A model generated the notes under the pieces. The model worked only from the letters and a program-made list of their open reading frames with translations, had not been told where the DNA came from and did no database searches. Below, in pieces: positions 1 through 8,625 of a DNA stretch of 64,000 bases. The first letter of the stretch is position 1. Each line of letters begins with the position of its first letter. Position numbers and translations under genes: made by a program. Origin of the DNA: JAOPZW01 sp963835295 (GTDB taxonomy: Bacteria > Actinomycetota > Thermoleophilia > Solirubrobacterales > Solirubrobacteraceae); the NCBI GenBank assembly GCA_963835295.1, contig CAWIEX010000014.1:1178001-1242000 (forward strand), read 5' to 3'.

Positions 1-2020
1 CCTTGTTGATGTTCGGGTCCGAGAGGAACGGGTTCTCGCCCATCATGTACATCCCGCGCACGCCGCCCTGCAGCGCGGAGGCGACGATCTCGGTGACCGT
101 CAGGCCTCGCTCGGGGTCGAGCTCGCGGCCCCAGGTCTCCTCGAAGCGCTCCCGCACGCCCTCGGCGTCCACCGGCTGGTAGTCGGGATAGAACATCGGG
201 ATCAGGCCCGCGTCGGAGGCGCCCTGCACGTTGTTCTGGCCGCGCAGCGGGTGCAGGCCGGTGCCGCGCTTGCCGACGTGGCCGGTGATGGCGCACATCG
301 CGATGAGACAGCGGGCGTTGTCGGTGCCCGTCGTGTGCTGCGAGATGCCCATGCCCCAGTAGATGACGCCGGCGCCGGCCTCGCCCCACAGGCGGGCGAC
401 GAGGCGAATGGTGTCCGCGTCGATCCCCGTGATCTGCTCGGCCCGCTCGGGCGTGTAGTCCTCGAGCAGCTTGGCCAGGGCCTCGTAGTTCGAGGTGCGC
501 TCGGCGATGAACTCCTTGTCGACGAGGCCGAGGTTGATGACCTCGTGCATCACGCCGTTGTAGAAGGCGACGTCGGTGCCCGGCTTGATCTGGCAGTAGA
601 CGTCGGCATGGTCGGCGATGCGCTCACGGCGCGGGTCGACGACGATGAGCTTCGTCCCGCGCCGGCGCGCCTGCTTGAAGAACGACGAGGCCACCGGGTG
701 GTTGGCGGTCGTGTTCGTCCCGGCGAGGATCGCCACGTCGGCGTTGACCACGTCGCCGTAGGTCGTCGAGACGGCGCCGGACCCGACGCCCTCGAACAGC
801 GCCGCGACGCTCGAGGCGTGGCACAGCCGCGTGCAGTGGTCGATGTTGTTCGTGTGGAAGCCGGCGCGAATGAGCTTCTGGAAGAGATAGGCCTCCTCGT
901 TGGAGCACTTGGCCGACCCGAAGCCCGCGATGGCGGCGGGGCCGCCCTCGGCGTGGATCTCCTTCAGCCGCGTGGCCGCCAGGTCGAGCGCCTCCTCCCA
1001 CGAGGCCTCGCGGAAGTGCGGCATGACCTCGTCGTAGTCGACGAGGCCGCCGGGCTTCTTGCGCCGGCCCTCGTCGCCGCGCACCTCCGAGCTCAGCGGG
1101 CCCTTCGGGTAGCTCGACTCGCGGCGGACGAGCGGCGTGGTCAGGCGCTGCTTGGAGAACGAGTAGTCCCAGCCGTAGCGGCCCTTGACGCACAGGCGGC
1201 TCTGCGAGCCGGGCTGGGGGCGCCCCTCTGCGTAGGCGATCGCCTTGCGCTCGTCGTCGACGTTGAAGGTCAGCGCGCAGCCGACGCCGCAGTACGGGCA
1301 GACCGACTCGACCTGACGCAGCTCCTCGCGCGGGCGGATGGGCACGCCGTTGATCGGCTTGTTGGTGAGCGCGCCCGTCGGGCAGGCGGCCACGCACTCG
1401 CCGCAGGTCACGCACGACGACTCGCCCATCGGGTCGTCGAGGTCGAAGGCGATCCGGGTCGTGTAGCCCTTGCCCGAGCGCCCGATGACGTCGTTGCCCT
1501 GGATGTCGTCGCAGGCGCGCACGCAGCGGTCGCAGAGGATGCAGGCGTCGTGGTTGACCGCGATCACGGGGTTCGAGTGGTCCTCGCCACGCCCCTGCCC
1601 GCGCGCGATCGTCGCCGCGTCCTGCTTGACGCCATAGCGGCGCACGAGCACCAGCAGCTCGTTGTCGGCGGTCGTCAGCTCCTTGGGGTCCTCCTCGACC
1701 GGCGGCTGGTCGACGAGCAGCAGCTCGGTGAGCTGGGCGCGGTTGCGCTCGAGCTCGGGCGTGTCGGTCTTGACCTCCATCCCCTCCTCGCAGGGACGGA
1801 CGCAGGACGCCGCGTAGACGCGCGCGCCGACGTCGACCACGCACACGCGACAGACGCCGACCGGGTCGTAGCGCTCGTCGTGGCACAGGACGGGGATCTC
1901 GATCCCGGCGTCCTTCGCGGCCTGCCAGATCGTCGTGCCCTCCGGCACGGTGAGCGCGCGGCCGTCGATCGTCAGGCTGACCGTGCGGACCTCGGTGGGG
2001 GCGGTAGTCGCGATGGCCAT
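1..2020 (-). CDS. fdhA: formate dehydrogenase alpha subunit, NAD-type, partial (C-terminus off window)
   Basis: This is the molybdenum/tungsten catalytic subunit of a formate dehydrogenase; only the first 673 residues or so are inside the window. The N-terminus has a NuoG-like 2Fe-2S domain (Cys46, then GVCRVC at 55-60), two ferredoxin clusters (CILCDRC near 159 and CVTCGECVAACP near 201) and the CPYCGVGC cluster near 241 that opens the bis-MGD domain. The active-site ligand, selenocysteine in E. coli FdhF, is a cysteine here (RLCHASSV, Cys400). The ATG lies 9 bases after the upstream AOR-family stop, so the two are probably co-transcribed. Divergent fdhD supports the assignment. The partner subunits are not visible. 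Confidence 0.93.
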   Translation of the reverse strand, partial: MAIATTAPTEVRTVSLTIDGRALTVPEGTTIWQAAKDAGIEIPVLCHDERYDPVGVCRVCVVDVGARVYAASCVRPCEEGMEVKTDTPELERNRAQLTELLLVDQPPVEEDPKELTTADNELLVLVRRYGVKQDAATIARGQGRGEDHSNPVIAVNHDACILCDRCVRACDDIQGNDVIGRSGKGYTTRIAFDLDDPMGESSCVTCGECVAACPTGALTNKPINGVPIRPREELRQVESVCPYCGVGCALTFNVDDERKAIAYAEGRPQPGSQSRLCVKGRYGWDYSFSKQRLTTPLVRRESSYPKGPLSSEVRGDEGRRKKPGGLVDYDEVMPHFREASWEEALDLAATRLKEIHAEGGPAAIAGFGSAKCSNEEAYLFQKLIRAGFHTNNIDHCTRLCHASSVAALFEGVGSGAVSTTYGDVVNADVAILAGTNTTANHPVASSFFKQARRRGTKLIVVDPRRERIADHADVYCQIKPGTDVAFYNGVMHEVINLGLVDKEFIAERTSNYEALAKLLEDYTPERAEQITGIDADTIRLVARLWGEAGAGVIYWGMGISQHTTGTDNARCLIAMCAITGHVGKRGTGLHPLRGQNNVQGASDAGLIPMFYPDYQPVDAEGVRERFEETWGRELDPERGLTVTEIVASALQGGVRGMYMMGENPFLSDPNINK

Positions 2021-2029
2021 GTCGTCAGG

Positions 2030-3832
2030 CTACCCCAGGCGGAGATCCTCGATCTGGCCGTGTCCGAGCATGCCCGAGGGCTGCAATCCGCGCGCCTCGT
2101 AGTACTCCTCGATCATGGCGTCCAGCCGCTCGCGGGTGAGCGTGGCCGTGCGCCCGGAGCCGACCTCCAGCGATTCGTCGAGGAAGCGGTCGGGCAGGCC
2201 GTCGTCGTCGCGCGTCCAGCCCTCGCGGGCGTTGAAGGCGCGCTTGGCCAGCACGATACGCCGCGCCGTCGCCGCGAGCTCCTCGCCGTCGACGTCCCAC
2301 CCGGTGACGCTGCTCAGCAGCCGCGCCCACTCCTCGAACGGATCCTCGAACACGCCGCGCAGGAACTTGCACAGGATGAGCGAGTCCATCACCGCGGCGC
2401 GGTCCTCGGTGCCGATCGCGGCCGCGACGTGAGCCGAGCCGCCGCGCAGGCGGTCGTGGGCGCCGGAGAGGTCGGCCTCGTAGGCGCCCGAGCGGTTGTG
2501 GTCGGCCCCGCGCGCGTTGACCGCGAGCCCGAGGGCCATCGCCTGCAGGGTGCGCGGCTCGTAACCGGGCAGCTCGAGGCCCTTGACGTGCGGGGCGAAG
2601 GCGGCCGAGCCCTGGCCGACGACCGCGGCGGCGGCGCGCGAGCCCTCCGCCAGCAGCGCGCCGAGCCCCTCCCGAGCGCCGATCTCCTCGATCGCGCGCA
2701 GCATGGCCTGCGCGTCGCCGAAGCGCAGCCACGGCGCGTCGATGAGGCCGCGCTCGGCGCACTCCATCGCCCAGGCGATCGTCCCGCCGGTCGAGATGGT
2801 GTCGAGCCCGAGCTCGTCGCAGCGCGCGCTGGCCGCCAGGACGGCGTCGGGGTCCGAGACACCGCAGAGCGGCCCGAGGGCGAACACGTTCTCGTACTCG
2901 ACGCGCGCCTGCGTGCCGTCGGAGCCCTTGTAGATGTGCTCGCAGCCGATCGAGCACGACGCGCAGCTGTCGCGGGCGACCGTGCGCGCCTGCGCGAGGT
3001 CCTCGGCCGCCAGCCGCGGGGCGTCGGCGAAGGTCGAGGCCTGGAAGTTGCGCGTCGGCAGGGTCGCGATGGCGTTGAAGGCCAGCAGGTTCGCCAGCGT
3101 CCCGAGCTCGCGGTACTTCGCGGTGGCCGGGCCGAAGGACCGCGCGCGCAGGTCACGGGCCGCGGCGAGCACCGCCTGCGGATCGGCGGGGGCGACCTTG
3201 GTCGTCGCGCGGACGGCCACCGCCTTGAGGAGCTTCGCGCCGAGCACGGCGCCCAGGCCGCCGCGGCCCGCGTGGCGACCGTCGTGGGAGATGGTGGCGT
3301 ACTTGACCAGGCGCTCGCCGGCGGGGCCGATCGACGCCACCCGCCAGGCCTTGCCGAGCCGCTCGCGCAGGCGCCGCTCGGCGTCGTCGGCCGACAGCCC
3401 CCAGAGGCCCCCGGCGGGCTCCAGGCGCGGGCCGTCGCCGTCGACGATCAGGACGGAGGGCTCCTCGCACGCGCCCCGCACGACGATTGCGTCGTGGCCG
3501 GTCAGCTTCCCCGCGATGGCGAAGTGGCTGGAGGCCAGCGCGTCGTTGAGCAGCCCCGTGAGCGGCGACTTCGCCACGACGGCGAACTTCGCGCTCGTGG
3601 TCAGCGGCGTGCCGACCAGCGGCGAGAAGCAGAAGGCCAGCGGGGCGTCCGGGCCGAGCGGGTCGACTCCCGCCGGCGCGAGCTCGTGCATGAGCCACGC
3701 GCCGAGGCCCGCGCCGCCGATGTAGGAGCGCAGCACGTCGTCGGGCAGGGCCAGCGTGTCGGCGCTCGCGTCCGCGAGGTCGACGACGAGGGCCCGGCCG
3801 AAGTAGCCGCCGGCGACGGGAGCCGCCTCCAT
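2030..3832 (-). CDS. aldehyde:ferredoxin oxidoreductase (AOR) family tungstoenzyme
   Basis: This 600-residue protein has the usual AOR-family length. AOR enzymes oxidise aldehydes to carboxylic acids, or the reverse, with a tungsto-bispyranopterin and one 4Fe-4S cluster. The N-terminal domain has the family pattern of YIGGAGLGAWL followed by SPLTG. The cluster motif CASCSIGC is near residue 287, with the fourth Cys in the LILCKF segment near residue 494. DTISTGGTIAWAMEC is the typical domain-2 signature. It lies between a MobA-MoaD fusion and fdhA, so cofactor supply and a formate dehydrogenase are made with it. A TACCCT box 8 bases before the ATG suggests an internal leaderless promoter. The substrate cannot be read from the sequence. 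Confidence 0.9.
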   Translation of the reverse strand: MEAAPVAGGYFGRALVVDLADASADTLALPDDVLRSYIGGAGLGAWLMHELAPAGVDPLGPDAPLAFCFSPLVGTPLTTSAKFAVVAKSPLTGLLNDALASSHFAIAGKLTGHDAIVVRGACEEPSVLIVDGDGPRLEPAGGLWGLSADDAERRLRERLGKAWRVASIGPAGERLVKYATISHDGRHAGRGGLGAVLGAKLLKAVAVRATTKVAPADPQAVLAAARDLRARSFGPATAKYRELGTLANLLAFNAIATLPTRNFQASTFADAPRLAAEDLAQARTVARDSCASCSIGCEHIYKGSDGTQARVEYENVFALGPLCGVSDPDAVLAASARCDELGLDTISTGGTIAWAMECAERGLIDAPWLRFGDAQAMLRAIEEIGAREGLGALLAEGSRAAAAVVGQGSAAFAPHVKGLELPGYEPRTLQAMALGLAVNARGADHNRSGAYEADLSGAHDRLRGGSAHVAAAIGTEDRAAVMDSLILCKFLRGVFEDPFEEWARLLSSVTGWDVDGEELAATARRIVLAKRAFNAREGWTRDDDGLPDRFLDESLEVGSGRTATLTRERLDAMIEEYYEARGLQPSGMLGHGQIEDLRLG

Positions 3833-3840
3833 AGTGGTTA

Positions 3841-3846
3841 AGGGTA
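3841..3846 (-). promoter_or_regulatory. -10-like box for AOR gene
   Basis: TACCCT on the minus strand ends 8 bases before the AOR start codon, in the 33-base gap after the MobA-MoaD gene. The spacing fits a leaderless or near-leaderless transcript. No good -35 hexamer was seen. Confidence 0.35.
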
Positions 3847-3865
3847 CGAGGCGGGCGATGCGGGG

Positions 3866-4735
3866 TCAGCCGCCGGCGTCCGCGGACAGGAACGACACGC
3901 TGTCGCCGGCCACGAGCGGCGCCTGCGGGTCGCGCGTGATCTGGTCGCCGTTGAGGGCGGCCACGACGTGCCCGTCGAGGCTCAGCCCGCTGGCGGCGGC
4001 GGCCTCGCCGAGCGTCGCGGCGGCCACGAGCGCGGGGTCGCTCGCGAGTGTGCTGTGGCGGCGCAGCGCCCCGAAGACGCGGACCGTGACCTCGGGCGCG
4101 GGGCGGGCGCGCGCCGCCTCGTAGTCGCCGGGCTCGTTGAGGTTGAGCACCGAGTCGAGGTCGGGGTCGAGCGCCGCCAGCGCCGGGTCGGCCAGCAGCG
4201 CGTCGGCGTCAAGGCGGCGCACGCGGCACGCCTCGAAGAGGAAGGCGGGGCGCATGCGGTCCTCGGCGATCAGGCGCTCGACGACCTCGACGAGCTCGGT
4301 CCGATAGACGGCGGCCAGCGGATGGCGAAAGCCCCCGACCTCGGGCAGCACCACGTCGACGTCGTCGTCGAGCGCCGCGAGCACGCGGTGGATGAAGCGT
4401 GGATGCAACAGCGGCACGTCGGTCGACGAGGCGTAGGCGGCGCGCGCGCGCCCGCGGACGGCCGCGAGCCCCGCGGCCAGGCCCTGCAGCGGGCCGCGGC
4501 CCTCGCGGGCGTCCTCGACCACCTCCACCCCCTCCGGCAGCTCAGGCAGCGCCTGCCCGGGCGCGCGCACCACGACGACCGGGCCGTCGAGCGAGCGCCC
4601 CGCGACGCCGACGACGCGCCGCAACAGGGTCGAGCCATGCCACTCCAGCGCAGCCTTCGGCGTGCCCATCCGCGTCGAGCGCCCGCCGGCGAGCACGATG
4701 CCCGCGGCCTGCGCCATGCTCGGCGTCTCAGCCAC
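3866..4735 (-). CDS. MobA-type NTP transferase fused to a C-terminal MoaD/ThiS-like domain
   Basis: Residues 1 to about 208 are a molybdenum cofactor guanylyltransferase: the nucleotide-binding loop GIVLAGGRSTRMGTPKAALE, then STDVPLLHP in the metal-binding position. Residues from about 213 to 289 look like a complete MoaD/ThiS ubiquitin-like sulfur carrier: VTVRVFGALRR, a helix, then AGDSVSFLSADAGG with the Gly-Gly end at the true C-terminus. MobA joins GMP to molybdopterin, while MoaD carries the dithiolene sulfur, so the fusion joins an early and a late step. I used the GTG at 4735, which overlaps the upstream stop; an ATG at 4717 is an alternative. Its operon position next to AOR fits a dedicated W/Mo-cofactor role. 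Confidence 0.88.
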   Translation of the reverse strand: MAETPSMAQAAGIVLAGGRSTRMGTPKAALEWHGSTLLRRVVGVAGRSLDGPVVVVRAPGQALPELPEGVEVVEDAREGRGPLQGLAAGLAAVRGRARAAYASSTDVPLLHPRFIHRVLAALDDDVDVVLPEVGGFRHPLAAVYRTELVEVVERLIAEDRMRPAFLFEACRVRRLDADALLADPALAALDPDLDSVLNLNEPGDYEAARARPAPEVTVRVFGALRRHSTLASDPALVAAATLGEAAAASGLSLDGHVVAALNGDQITRDPQAPLVAGDSVSFLSADAGG

Positions 4736-4949
4736 CGCCCATCGGCATCGTGAGGATCACGACCTCGGCGTCGGGCGGGAGGTCGTCGAGCGGCTCGTGG
4801 CGACCCTCGCCGCCGAGCACGGCCGTGTAGCCGTCCTGCACCTCGCGCTGCATCGCCTCGGCCGCCGCGCGCACCGAGTCGGCGTCGTCGGCCGACCACT
4901 CGAGCACGGTCGAGTCGCCTTCCACGGTTCTGCGCACCAGCTTGCCCAT
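4728..4949 (-). CDS. small protein with C-terminal Gly-Gly-Gly, possible beta-grasp carrier
   Basis: This 73-residue protein is not assigned to a named family. It overlaps the MobA-MoaD gene by 8 bases and is the first gene of the minus-strand cofactor/AOR unit. The predicted order is two short strands (KLVRRTVE, STVLEWS), one amphipathic helix (DADSVRAAAEAMQREV), and a final strand EVVILTMPMGGG. That order and the Gly end resemble MoaD/ThiS-type sulfur carriers, but the match is by pattern only. Its start overlaps the region upstream of divergent fdhD, so the two probably share a control region. Confidence 0.68.
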   Translation of the reverse strand: MGKLVRRTVEGDSTVLEWSADDADSVRAAAEAMQREVQDGYTAVLGGEGRHEPLDDLPPDAEVVILTMPMGGG

Positions 4950-4988
4950 GCCTGCACGCTACCCGGCCTCGGCCTTCGGGCCGCTCGC

Positions 4989-4994
4989 TATGCT
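4989..4994 (+). promoter_or_regulatory. -10-like box for fdhD
   Basis: TATGCT lies 10 bases before the ATG at 5005. If it is the -10 element, the alternative ATG at 4990 lies inside the promoter and 5005 is the true start. Confidence 0.3.
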
Positions 4995-5004
4995 CGACGG
5001 CCTG

Positions 5005-5754
5005 ATGGCCGCGCGCACCATCGCCGTCATCGAGCGCGACGGGCAGCGCGACGAGGTGGCCGTCGAGGAGCCGATGGAGATCCGCGTCGACGGCCAGGCG
5101 CTGTCGGTCACCATGCGCACGCCCGGGCACGACGAGGAGCTCGCGCTGGGCTTCCTGCTCGGCGAGGGCCTCATCGACGGCCCGCGCCCGGCCGGCCTCA
5201 CCGAGGACCTCGCCAACAACATCGTCGAGGTCGGCGGGCCGCTGACCCGCGATCCCTCGGCGCGGCGCTTCTACACGACGTCGTCGTGCGGCGTGTGCGG
5301 GCGCGGCTCACTCGAGGAGGTCGCCGTCAACGCCGAGGTCGCCGCACCCGGTCCCGTGATCGCGCGCGACGTGCTGGCCCGCCTTCCGGACCGCCTGCGC
5401 CAGCCGAGCTTCGCGCGAACCGGCGGCCTGCACGCCACCGGGCTCTTCAGCCCCGCGGGTGAGCTGCTGCTCGTCCGCGAGGATGTCGGGCGCCACAACG
5501 CGATGGACAAGGCCGTCGGCCGCGCCCTGCTCGACGGGCTGGTCCCGCTGCACCCCCGCGTGCTGTGCGTGAGCGGCCGGCTGTCCTTCGAGCTCGTCCA
5601 GAAGGCCGCCGTCGCGGGCGCGCCGATCCTCGTCGGCGTGGGCGCCCCGACGTCGCTGGCCATCGACCTCGCCGCCGACCGCGGCCTGACCCTCGCCGGC
5701 TTCGCCCGCGGGGGCACGGTCAACGTCTACACGCACCCACAGCGCGTCGGCTAG
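5005..5754 (+). CDS. fdhD: formate dehydrogenase accessory sulfurtransferase FdhD
   Basis: FdhD passes sulfur from a cysteine desulfurase to the Mo/W cofactor of formate dehydrogenases. The 249-residue form shows the family landmarks: TMRTPGHDEELALGFLLGEG, the active-site loop SSCGVCG with its two essential cysteines, GLHATGLF, and EDVGRHNAMDKAVG. It is divergent from the AOR/fdhA unit, which supplies its client enzyme. I chose the ATG at 5005 because homologues start near this point and a TATGCT box covers the ATG at 4990. The frame is open from 4942, but that start overlaps the neighbouring divergent gene. Confidence 0.93.
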   Translation: MAARTIAVIERDGQRDEVAVEEPMEIRVDGQALSVTMRTPGHDEELALGFLLGEGLIDGPRPAGLTEDLANNIVEVGGPLTRDPSARRFYTTSSCGVCGRGSLEEVAVNAEVAAPGPVIARDVLARLPDRLRQPSFARTGGLHATGLFSPAGELLLVREDVGRHNAMDKAVGRALLDGLVPLHPRVLCVSGRLSFELVQKAAVAGAPILVGVGAPTSLAIDLAADRGLTLAGFARGGTVNVYTHPQRVG

Positions 5755-5938
5755 CGACCGCGCTCGGAGAGAACGCGACGTCGAGCAGGTAGAGCACGCC
5801 GAGCGCGACGACCGTGAGGCCGAGCAGGAGGCGGCCGAGGTCGAGCACCCGCTCGCGGCCGGCATCGTCTCGGGCGTGGTGTCGCAGCCAGCGGCCGGAC
5901 GGGCCGGATGCGGGGTAGTGAGAGGTCGACGAGTACAT
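5720..5938 (-). CDS. possible small single-pass membrane protein
   Basis: This is a 72-residue reading frame on the minus strand with one hydrophobic segment, LLLGLTVVALGVLYLLDVAF, preceded by a charged stretch. Such short LLG-x-GVLYLLD segments are common in small actinobacterial membrane proteins. Its last 35 bases overlap the 3' end of fdhD in tail-to-tail orientation, which lowers confidence. No clear ribosome binding site was seen. It could be a chance frame. Confidence 0.35.
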   Translation of the reverse strand: MYSSTSHYPASGPSGRWLRHHARDDAGRERVLDLGRLLLGLTVVALGVLYLLDVAFSPSAVASRRAVGACRR

Positions 5939-6140
5939 GGTCCACCGCCCTGGGTCGTGTCTGGATGGCGCGAGAGATCGCGCTGTGCCCTCATGGTCGC
6001 GCGACGGTCGCGCGGCAGCCTCGGTGCCCTGCCGCCGACGCGATGTGGGGGCTACGCACCGCGCCCGAAGCCGATCGGGAATCGTGCAGTTTCTGCGAAA
6101 CGCTCACCCGAGCGAAGGCGGAGCCGGTACCTTGTGCCCC
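5939..6140 (+). other. non-coding stretch before the GntR regulator
   Basis: No convincing gene is seen here. It holds a perfect 10-base palindrome gtcgcgcgac at 5996-6005 and, at its end, a TACCTT box for the regulator that follows. If the small frame at 5720-5938 is not real, the gene-free stretch runs from 5755. Confidence 0.4.
6128..6133 (+). promoter_or_regulatory. -10-like box for FCD/GntR regulator
   Basis: TACCTT is followed by exactly 7 bases and then the ATG at 6141. This is the spacing expected when transcription starts at the A of the start codon. Confidence 0.4.
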
Positions 6141-6815
6141 ATGAACACAAGCCGTCGGGCGTTGCGTCATGACGTCAGGGACGGGCTCGTGCGGGGGATT
6201 CTCGAGGGGGAGCTCGGTCCGGGCGACCGTCTCATCGAGATGCACATCGCAAAGGAGTACGGAACGAGCCAGGGACCCGTGCGCGAGGCGTTGCGCGAGC
6301 TCGAGATGCTCGGCTTCGTCCGCAGCGAGCCCCATCGCGGCACCTACGTACGCGATCCCTGGCAGCGCGGGATGCTCGAGCTCTACGAGCTGCGCGGTGC
6401 GCTGGAGGAGTCCGCCGCACGCATGGCCACGCCGCGCTTGAAGGACGACATCAGCTCGCTGCAGGCCGAGGTCGATGGAATGAGCGCCGCCGCCGTCGCC
6501 GACGACGTCCATGCCGCCGTCGAGCACAGCGAGCGCTTCCATCGCCTGATCATCGAGGCCAGCGGCAACCAGCTGCTGGCTACGGTGTGGAGCAGCCTGA
6601 GCATCACCGACCACACGGCGCTGACGATGGTCACCCTGGAGCTCGACCTCAGGACGCTCGCCGAGTCCCATCAGCCCATCGTCGACGCCATCGCAGCGGG
6701 CGACATCGAGCTGGCGTGCCGCGTCAGCCGCGAGCACCAGGCGTGGTTCGAGGAGATGCTCACCGCCACGGCCGAGCAGGGCGCGCGGCAGCCGTCCACG
6801 ACGGTCTCGGCCTGA
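6141..6815 (+). CDS. GntR-family regulator, FCD subfamily
   Basis: This 224-residue protein has an N-terminal winged helix (LVRGILEGELGPGDRL, then EYGTSQGPVREALRELEMLG) and a C-terminal FCD ligand-binding domain. The domain carries the metal-ligand pattern, with FHRLIIEASGNQLL in mid-domain and a distal His in SREHQAWFEEM. FCD regulators usually repress genes for organic acid or sugar acid catabolism. I chose the ATG at 6141 because the frame upstream lacks domain similarity and a TACCTT box sits 7 bases before it. The gene is convergent with the lpd operon and followed by a repeat-rich 370-base gap. Its target is not identifiable. Confidence 0.88.
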   Translation: MNTSRRALRHDVRDGLVRGILEGELGPGDRLIEMHIAKEYGTSQGPVREALRELEMLGFVRSEPHRGTYVRDPWQRGMLELYELRGALEESAARMATPRLKDDISSLQAEVDGMSAAAVADDVHAAVEHSERFHRLIIEASGNQLLATVWSSLSITDHTALTMVTLELDLRTLAESHQPIVDAIAAGDIELACRVSREHQAWFEEMLTATAEQGARQPSTTVSA

Positions 6816-6832
6816 GGCGCCTGCGCCTTCGC

Positions 6833-7150
6833 GCGTTGGCGGCCCTGCGCGGCGCCTAACTGCATCAACGACGGAAAGAGGAGTGGCGTTGGCCGGCGCC
6901 CGCGGCTCCATTCGCGCCCCCGGTCCCCGGCGCGGAGTTCCGGTCCACCTCGCGCGCGTTTCGTAACACCCTCCCGCCGCCGGCCGCAGGGGTGGTCGCG
7001 ATTGAGCATCTATGGGATGCATTAGCGCGACCACCCCCTCTCGGGCTCGCGAAGGTGTTGCGAAAGACGCGCGGTTCGTGCACCGAGGCGCGCGCGCCCG
7101 AGGACGACGGCGCGCGCCCCGACCACCGCTCACTCCCTTCCCCTCGATGC
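6833..7150. repeat. convergent-gap repeat element, copy A
   Basis: This is an intergenic element between the GntR gene and the end of lpd, the whole gap being 374 bases. The left end has gcgttggcggc at 6833-6843, then ctgcatcaacgacggaaag at 6860-6878. The right end has cttcccctcgatgc at 7137-7150, an imperfect inverse. The same left-end motifs recur in copies B (38.1 kb) and C (60.3 kb), all in tail-to-tail gene gaps. No coding sequence is convincing inside it. Confidence 0.55.
6959..7065. repeat. long nested inverted repeat
   Basis: The outer arms tttcgtaacacc (6959-6970) and ggtgttgcgaaa (7054-7065) match with one mismatch. The inner arms ggggtggtcgcg (6989-7000) and cgcgaccacccc (7026-7037) match perfectly. 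A further 5-base stem gcatc/gatgc closes on a tatgg loop at 7006-7020. It could act as a bidirectional terminator between the convergent genes or bind a dimeric protein. There is no T-tract. Confidence 0.6.
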
Positions 7151-7189
7151 CCTGGCCGCGCAGCGCCGCAGAGCGCCGCGCGGAGACCG

Positions 7190-8624
<1,435 letters not shown>

Positions 8625-8625
<1 letters not shown>

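Noticed and set aside
1..2020. Selenocysteine in the formate dehydrogenase
   Set aside because: The active-site codon reads TGC on the minus strand (Cys400); there is no in-frame TGA and no SECIS-like hairpin after it.
251..3841. A 1196-residue plus-strand reading frame across fdhA and the AOR gene
   Set aside because: It is a shadow in high-GC DNA. The minus strand encodes two well-conserved enzymes over the same bases, and the plus-strand product is Arg/Ala/Gly/Val-rich without motifs.
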